This document shows, piece after piece, positions 59,989-64,000 of a stretch of DNA of 64,000 nucleotides (its first letter is position 1; each line of letters starts with the position of its first letter). Source of the DNA: Nonomuraea glycinis (lineage in GTDB: Bacteria; Actinomycetota; Actinomycetes; Streptosporangiales; Streptosporangiaceae). Under the pieces are notes generated by a model. The model was not told the DNA's origin. It saw only the letters and a list, made by a program, of their open reading frames with translations, and made no database searches. The stretch spans positions 62,001-126,000 of the forward strand of contig NZ_BMNK01000016.1 of the NCBI RefSeq assembly GCF_014646515.1, read 5' to 3'. A program made the translations under genes and the position numbers.

Positions 59989-60987
59989 TCAGCGCACGGT
60001 GATGACCAGCTTGCCCGTGGTGCGGCCCGTCTCCCCCAGAACGTGGGCCCGAGCGCCTTCGGCGAGGGGGAAGGTGGCGGAGACGTGGGCGCGGAGCCTG
60101 CCCCCGTCGACGAGGTCGGCGATGGCACGCATCCCGGCCTGGTCGTGCTCAACGATCAGGGTGACGGCGCGGACCTGTGCCTTCTCGGCCGCGGCTCGGG
60201 TGTCCTCGGCGCCCGGCACCAGGGAGATGAGAACGCCGCCGGGGCGGAGCACGCCCACGGAACGGGTGGCGGTCTCCCCGCCGAGGGCGTCGAGGACGAC
60301 GTCGTAGCGCTCCTCGGTGTCGGTGAAGTCCTCGGAGCGGTGGTCGATGCAGGCATCCGCGCCGAGCTCGCGCAGGAAAGCATGCTTGGGGGCGCTCGCC
60401 GTCCCGGTGACATGAGCCCGGCGTTCCTTGGCGATCTGTACGGCGAGGTGACCGACACCGCCGGCTGCGGCGTGGATCAGCACCCGCTGCCCGGCCCGCA
60501 GGCCCGCGGTCTCGACGAGGGCCTGCCAGGCGGTGAGCGCGGCCAGCGGCAGAGCGGCCGCCTGGATGTGGTCGATCCCGGTGGGCTTGGCGACGAAGGC
60601 GCGGGTGGGACCGGTCACGTACTCGGCGTGGGAGCCGGCCCCATACGGGTATGGCAGCATGCCGAACACCTCGTCACCGGGCTGGAAGAGGGTGACGCCC
60701 AGGCCGGTCTCCACCACGGTGCCGGAGACGTCCCAACCGAGGATCAGCGGCGGGGGTGGCAGGAAGATACTCAGGGCGCGGTGCTTGAAGTCCGTGGGGT
60801 TGAGTCCGGCCGCGTGCACGGCGACGAGGATCTCCCCGGGGCCGGGCGCGGGCCGCGGAAGCTCGGTCAGCCGCAGCACCTCAGGGCCGCCGAGGGCCGT
60901 CTGGTGCAGGGCGAGCATCACAGGGGCGCTGTGCGGGGCAGCAGGGCCCGGGGAGCTGAGATCGTCAAGGGTGTCCGTCGGAGTCAT
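59989..60987 (-). CDS. NADP-dependent quinone oxidoreductase (MDR family)
   Basis: The 332-residue protein has a GroES-like start (HAAGLNPTDFKHRALSIFLP, LILGWDVSGTVVETG, GDEVFGMLPYP) and a Rossmann domain with RVLIHAAAGGVGHLAVQIAK. No zinc-ligand set is visible, so it is a zeta-crystallin/quinone-reductase type. It is divergent from a GlxA-type regulator with an inverted repeat between them. This is a second example of the oxidoreductase/GlxA pairing at 13-15 kb. Confidence 0.9.
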   Translation of the reverse strand: MTPTDTLDDLSSPGPAAPHSAPVMLALHQTALGGPEVLRLTELPRPAPGPGEILVAVHAAGLNPTDFKHRALSIFLPPPPLILGWDVSGTVVETGLGVTLFQPGDEVFGMLPYPYGAGSHAEYVTGPTRAFVAKPTGIDHIQAAALPLAALTAWQALVETAGLRAGQRVLIHAAAGGVGHLAVQIAKERRAHVTGTASAPKHAFLRELGADACIDHRSEDFTDTEERYDVVLDALGGETATRSVGVLRPGGVLISLVPGAEDTRAAAEKAQVRAVTLIVEHDQAGMRAIADLVDGGRLRAHVSATFPLAEGARAHVLGETGRTTGKLVITVR

Positions 60988-61022
60988 GCCTCGATCCTGG
61001 CCCTACGGTCCAGCCCGGGGCG

Positions 61023-61059
61023 ATGGCAAGAAGGTCAGCCTCCGATACATTCTTGCCAT
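61023..61059. promoter_or_regulatory. Inverted repeat and leaderless promoter of the second GlxA gene
   Basis: ATGGCAAGAA (61023-61032) and TTCTTGCCAT (61050-61059) are perfect 10-base arms 17 bases apart. The right arm runs into the start codon of the regulator, and TACATT (61046-61051) six bases before the ATG is a likely -10. The regulator may repress itself by sitting on its start and may also control the divergent oxidoreductase. Confidence 0.7.
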
Positions 61060-62131
61060 GTCCATCGACCCTGCCGCCCACCGCGTTCCCCGCGCTCTCC
61101 CCGTGTCCGCCCGGGACCGTGACCTCGCTGATCGCGCGGCCGAACTGGACCCCGCCCCGCGGCCCGGCGCGCACAAGGTCGTCGTCCTCGCCCTCGAGGG
61201 CGTCTACCCCTTCGAACTCGGCATCCCGCACCGGGTCCTGGGATCCGCCGATGGCCGCTACGAGGTGCTGTCCGCGAGCGTGGACGGGCGACCCGTACGT
61301 ACCGACGCGGACCTGACCGTCACCCCCGGGCACGGTCCCGAGGTGCTGGCCGAGGCGGACACCGTGATCATCCCTCCGTACGGGATCTCGCCGGCCTCGG
61401 CCGCCGCCCCGGACCCGCAGGCCCTGACCGCCCTGTCCCGTGTCCGCCCCGGCACCCGCCTGGTGTCCATCTGCACCGGCGCTTTCCTGCTGGCCGCCGC
61501 CGGTCTCCTGGACGGACGCCGAGCCACCACCCACTGGGAGCTCACCGACATCTTTCAGGAACTGTTCCCCCGGGTCGAGCTGGATGCCGGCGTGCTCTTC
61601 GTCGACCACGGTGACGTACTGACCTCCGCGGGGGCGGCGAGCGGTGTCGACATCTGCCTGCACCTGGTGCGCCAGGACCACGGCAGCGAGGTCGCCAACC
61701 AGGTCGCCCGCCGCTGCGTCGTGCCGCCCTACCGGGAAGGCGGGCAGGCGCAGTACATCGAGCGGCCGCTGCCGCCGGTGAGCGGGACCGGCACAGGACC
61801 GACCCGCGACTGGGCCCTGCAGCGGCTGGAACTGCCGCTGTCGCTGGAGGAGTTGGCCGCGCACGCGGCGATGAGCACCCGCACCTTCGCCCGGCGCTTC
61901 CGGCAAGAGACCGGTCTGAGCCCCGGCCGCTGGCTGACTCAGCAGCGGCTGAGGCGGGCGCGGCACCTGTTGGAGTCCAGCGACCTGCCGGTGGACCGGG
62001 TCGCCCATGAGGTCGGCTTCGCCACCGCCACCTCGCTGCGGCGGCACCTGGCAGCGGAGACGGGGGTCGCCCCATCGGCGTACCGGCGCACCTTCCGCGT
62101 CTCGGATCCGGCCGCGGGCCACGTCAGGTAA
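61058..62131 (+). CDS. GlxA-family AraC-type transcriptional regulator
   Basis: The 357-residue protein has an N-terminal extension of about 40 residues. A DJ-1/PfpI-like domain follows (KVVVLALEGVYPFELGIPHR, LVSICTGAFLLAAAGLLDGR with Cys at the elbow). An AraC DNA-binding domain completes it (SLEELAAHAAMSTRTFARRF, RVAHEVGFATATSLRRHLAA). The ATG at 61058 lies within an inverted repeat, suggesting autoregulation. It diverges from the quinone oxidoreductase at 59989, its likely target. Confidence 0.92.
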   Translation: MSIDPAAHRVPRALPVSARDRDLADRAAELDPAPRPGAHKVVVLALEGVYPFELGIPHRVLGSADGRYEVLSASVDGRPVRTDADLTVTPGHGPEVLAEADTVIIPPYGISPASAAAPDPQALTALSRVRPGTRLVSICTGAFLLAAAGLLDGRRATTHWELTDIFQELFPRVELDAGVLFVDHGDVLTSAGAASGVDICLHLVRQDHGSEVANQVARRCVVPPYREGGQAQYIERPLPPVSGTGTGPTRDWALQRLELPLSLEELAAHAAMSTRTFARRFRQETGLSPGRWLTQQRLRRARHLLESSDLPVDRVAHEVGFATATSLRRHLAAETGVAPSAYRRTFRVSDPAAGHVR

Positions 62132-62218
62132 AGCATCAGGATCTGGGCGCTGAGACGAAGGCTGCCGCACTGCGGGTATCGGGTTCGTACCGCGTGCCGG
62201 GGAGGACGGGCGTCCGCG

Positions 62219-62440
62219 TCATGAGGGAGAGCGCCGGAGGTGAGCGGGGCGGGATGTGGCCGCAAGCCAGCCGGTGACCACGCTTTCGAGGTAGGCGTCC
62301 GTGATGGGCCGGCGGTCGATGAGGCGCCTGGACATCACCGGCCCGATGAGCATCTTCGCCAGGGCGTGGGCGGCTTCGGGAGCGCGGTCGGCCTCCGTGA
62401 CCGCCTTCCAGGCCACCGCAGCCGCCTGAGGAGGTCAGTG
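62219..62440 (-). pseudogene. TetR-family regulator, C-terminal fragment
   Basis: The reading AWKAVTEADRAPEAAHALAK, MLIGPVMSRRLIDRRPITDA and YLESVVTGWLAATSR is typical of a TetR ligand-domain end (GPxxxRxxxxxxPxTDxxxxxVVxxxLA). The DNA-binding half is absent, so it is a truncation product. Confidence 0.7.
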
Positions 62441-62697
62441 ATGAACCTCGTGAACCGACAACGCGCTGAGCGGCTTACTGACACTTCGTGGCAATCTGAC
62501 GCTGATGGTTTCGTGGCGATTCGCGGTGACGGTGCGGAATCGGGTCTAGGCGACATCCCTTTGTGACATTACGTTCCTTACAGCACCATCCCGGGGGATT
62601 GTTCCTGTCCCGTCAGATCCCGATGGAGGCACCTAACGCGGCATCCTGCACCTGCCGCACGCTCTCACCCTGCTCCTCACAACCCCAGAGGAATGGC

Positions 62698-64000
62698 ATG
62701 AGATCACGACTGCTCGCCGTCATCACCACCGTGACCCTGGCCTTAGCCAGCGCCCTCATCGGCGCGCCGGCCCAGGCCGCGACGGCGCTCGCCGCGCCCG
62801 ACATCCCACTGGCCAACGTCAAGGCCCACCTGACCCAGCTCCAGTCCATCGCGACCGCCAACGGCGGCAACCGCGCCCACGGCCGGCCCGGCTACCTCGC
62901 TTCCGCCAACTACGTCAAGGGCCGCCTGGACGCCGCCGGGTTCAGCACGACCCTGCAGTCATTCACCTACAACGGCGCCACCGGCTACAACCTGATCGCC
63001 GACTGGCCGGGCGGCGACCCCGACGACATCCTCATGATCGGCGCTCACCTCGACAGCGTGACCGCCGGGCCCGGGATCAACGACAACGGCTCCGGCAGCG
63101 CCGCGATCCTGGAGACCGCGCTGGAAGTGTCCCGGCAGGCTCTCCAGCCCGCCAAGCACCTGCGCTTCGCCTGGTGGGGCGCCGAGGAGCTGGGGCTGCG
63201 CGGCTCGCAGCACTACGTCACCAACCTGTCCGCGACCGAACGGGCGAAGATCAAGGGGTATCTCAACTTCGACATGGTCGGCTCGCCCAACGCCGGCTAC
63301 TTCCTCTACGACGGCGACAACTCCGACGGGGTGGGCTCCGGTCCGGGACCCGCCGGATCGGCCGAGCTGGAGAAGGTTCTGCAGGACTACTTCACCTCCA
63401 TCGGCGTGCCCACGCGCGGCACCGACTTCGACGGCCGCTCCGACTACGGCCCGTTCATCTCCCGCGGCATCCCGGCGGGTGGCACCTTCACCGGCGCCGA
63501 GGGCATCAAGTCCAGCGCCCAGGCGCAGCTGTGGGGAGGCACGGCGGGGCAGGCATTCGACCCGTGCTACCACCGCGCGTGCGACACCACGGCCAACATC
63601 AGCGACGCGGCGCTCGACCGCAACGCCGACGCGGTGGCGTACGCCGTCTGGACGATCGGCACCGCCACGCCGCCCGTCGTGGTCTGGTCGGACGACTTCG
63701 AGACCGATCGGGGCTGGACGCCGGTGGCCGGTACGGCCACGAGCGGCCTGTGGGAGCGGGGCGACCCGGAGGCCACCACCTCCAGCGGCGCCAAGCAGCT
63801 CGGCACCACGGTCAACGGCGTCAACGACCTGGTCACCGGACGGCTGGCCGGATCATCGGCCGGCGCCCACGACGTCGACGGCGGCGTGACGTCCATCCAG
63901 TCGCCGCCGATCACGTTGCCGGCCGGGGCGCCGAAGCTGTCGTTCTCCTGGTACCTCGCGCACGGCAGCAACTCCTCCAGCGCCGACTACCTGCGGGTCA
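62698..64000 (+). CDS. Secreted M28 aminopeptidase (SGAP-like), cut by window end
   Basis: ATG at 62698 follows AGAGGA. A Sec signal (RLLAVITTVTLALASALIGA, cut near PAQAA) precedes the mature enzyme. Zinc and catalytic residues of Streptomyces griseus aminopeptidase are recognisable: IGAHLDSV (His), PGINDNGSGSAA (Asp), WWGAEELGLRGS (Glu-Glu), YLNFDMVGSPNAGY (Asp) and DPCYHRACD (His between the disulphide cysteines). After about residue 325 a second domain begins (VVVWSDDFETDRGWTPVAGT), a jelly-roll/P-domain-like module that continues past 64000. It removes N-terminal hydrophobic residues from peptides outside the cell. Confidence 0.95.
   Translation, partial: MRSRLLAVITTVTLALASALIGAPAQAATALAAPDIPLANVKAHLTQLQSIATANGGNRAHGRPGYLASANYVKGRLDAAGFSTTLQSFTYNGATGYNLIADWPGGDPDDILMIGAHLDSVTAGPGINDNGSGSAAILETALEVSRQALQPAKHLRFAWWGAEELGLRGSQHYVTNLSATERAKIKGYLNFDMVGSPNAGYFLYDGDNSDGVGSGPGPAGSAELEKVLQDYFTSIGVPTRGTDFDGRSDYGPFISRGIPAGGTFTGAEGIKSSAQAQLWGGTAGQAFDPCYHRACDTTANISDAALDRNADAVAYAVWTIGTATPPVVVWSDDFETDRGWTPVAGTATSGLWERGDPEATTSSGAKQLGTTVNGVNDLVTGRLAGSSAGAHDVDGGVTSIQSPPITLPAGAPKLSFSWYLAHGSNSSSADYLRV

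Noticed and set aside
1..64000. CRISPR array, rRNA or tRNA genes
   Set aside because: No regularly spaced repeats and no recognisable tRNA arms or rRNA segments were noticed while reading; a tRNAscan or minced run could overturn this.

Overview
The window is high-GC DNA with GTG starts, several apparently leaderless promoters and actinomycete-style gene families (LexA paralogue, GlxA-type AraC regulators, PadR and TetR regulators, CPBP proteases, mycothiol-type ArsC, SGAP-like M28 peptidase). It fits a soil actinomycete, perhaps of the Streptosporangiales or Streptomycetales; the genus cannot be fixed from the sequence. No rRNA, tRNA, CRISPR array or replication origin was seen.

The DNA reads as an accessory region with intact small modules set in a graveyard of mobile elements. 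There are five Tn3-family tnpA remnants (7.2-7.9, 12.6-12.8, 21.6-22.0, 29.8-30.4 and 43.1-44.3 kb), four serine-recombinase remnants (2.8-3.3, 11.9-12.3, 21.4 and 58.1-58.4 kb), two broken tyrosine recombinases (29.5-29.8 and 57.1-57.9 kb), an IS3 remnant and an IS5-like scrap. Many host genes are truncated or frameshifted at or near these scars: a multicopper oxidase, an alpha/beta hydrolase, an ABC ATPase, a DNRLRE-like protein, an S1 protease, an AAA/TPR regulator, SIS and BtpA-like sugar genes, a GNAT, a NUDIX and a TetR.

Layout. 0.2-3.4 kb: membrane protein plus wrecked multicopper oxidase, IS3 and recombinase. 3.9-7.0 kb: FAD monooxygenase, NAD-dependent epimerase and divergent TetR with a paired palindromic operator. 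7.2-13.2 kb: an amidohydrolase/esterase/FAD-oxidoreductase operon with its own TetR, bracketed by Tn3 remnants. 13.3-18 kb: GlxA regulator, quinone oxidoreductase and two CPBP proteases. 18.5-21.1 kb: TetR/SnoaL pair and PadR/VOC pair, each with a striking operator. 22.4-29.3 kb: two-component system divergent from an ABC transporter, S41 protease and PAF-acetylhydrolase-like lipoprotein operon. 30.7-43 kb: mixed genes, including a fluoroacetate-dehalogenase-like enzyme, a LexA paralogue, a PP2C-like phosphatase, an APH-fold kinase, a coiled-coil protein and a MarR/MFS pair.

44.4-56.9 kb is an arsenic island and the most interesting part. It has four ArsR regulators, two ArsO-like flavoproteins (one broken), a third flavoprotein with CCG ends, an MFS exporter, an ACR3 efflux pump, an intact and an internally deleted ArsC, an ArsM methyltransferase fused to an ArsN-like GNAT acetyltransferase, and a small protein carrying four Cys-Cys-Gly motifs that is translationally coupled to an M28 aminopeptidase. 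Vicinal-cysteine tags recur in several of these proteins, which suggests a shared As(III)-handling device. The island is followed by a degenerate integrase.

58.4-64 kb: serine hydrolase, a second quinone-oxidoreductase/GlxA pair, and a secreted M28 aminopeptidase that runs off the window end.
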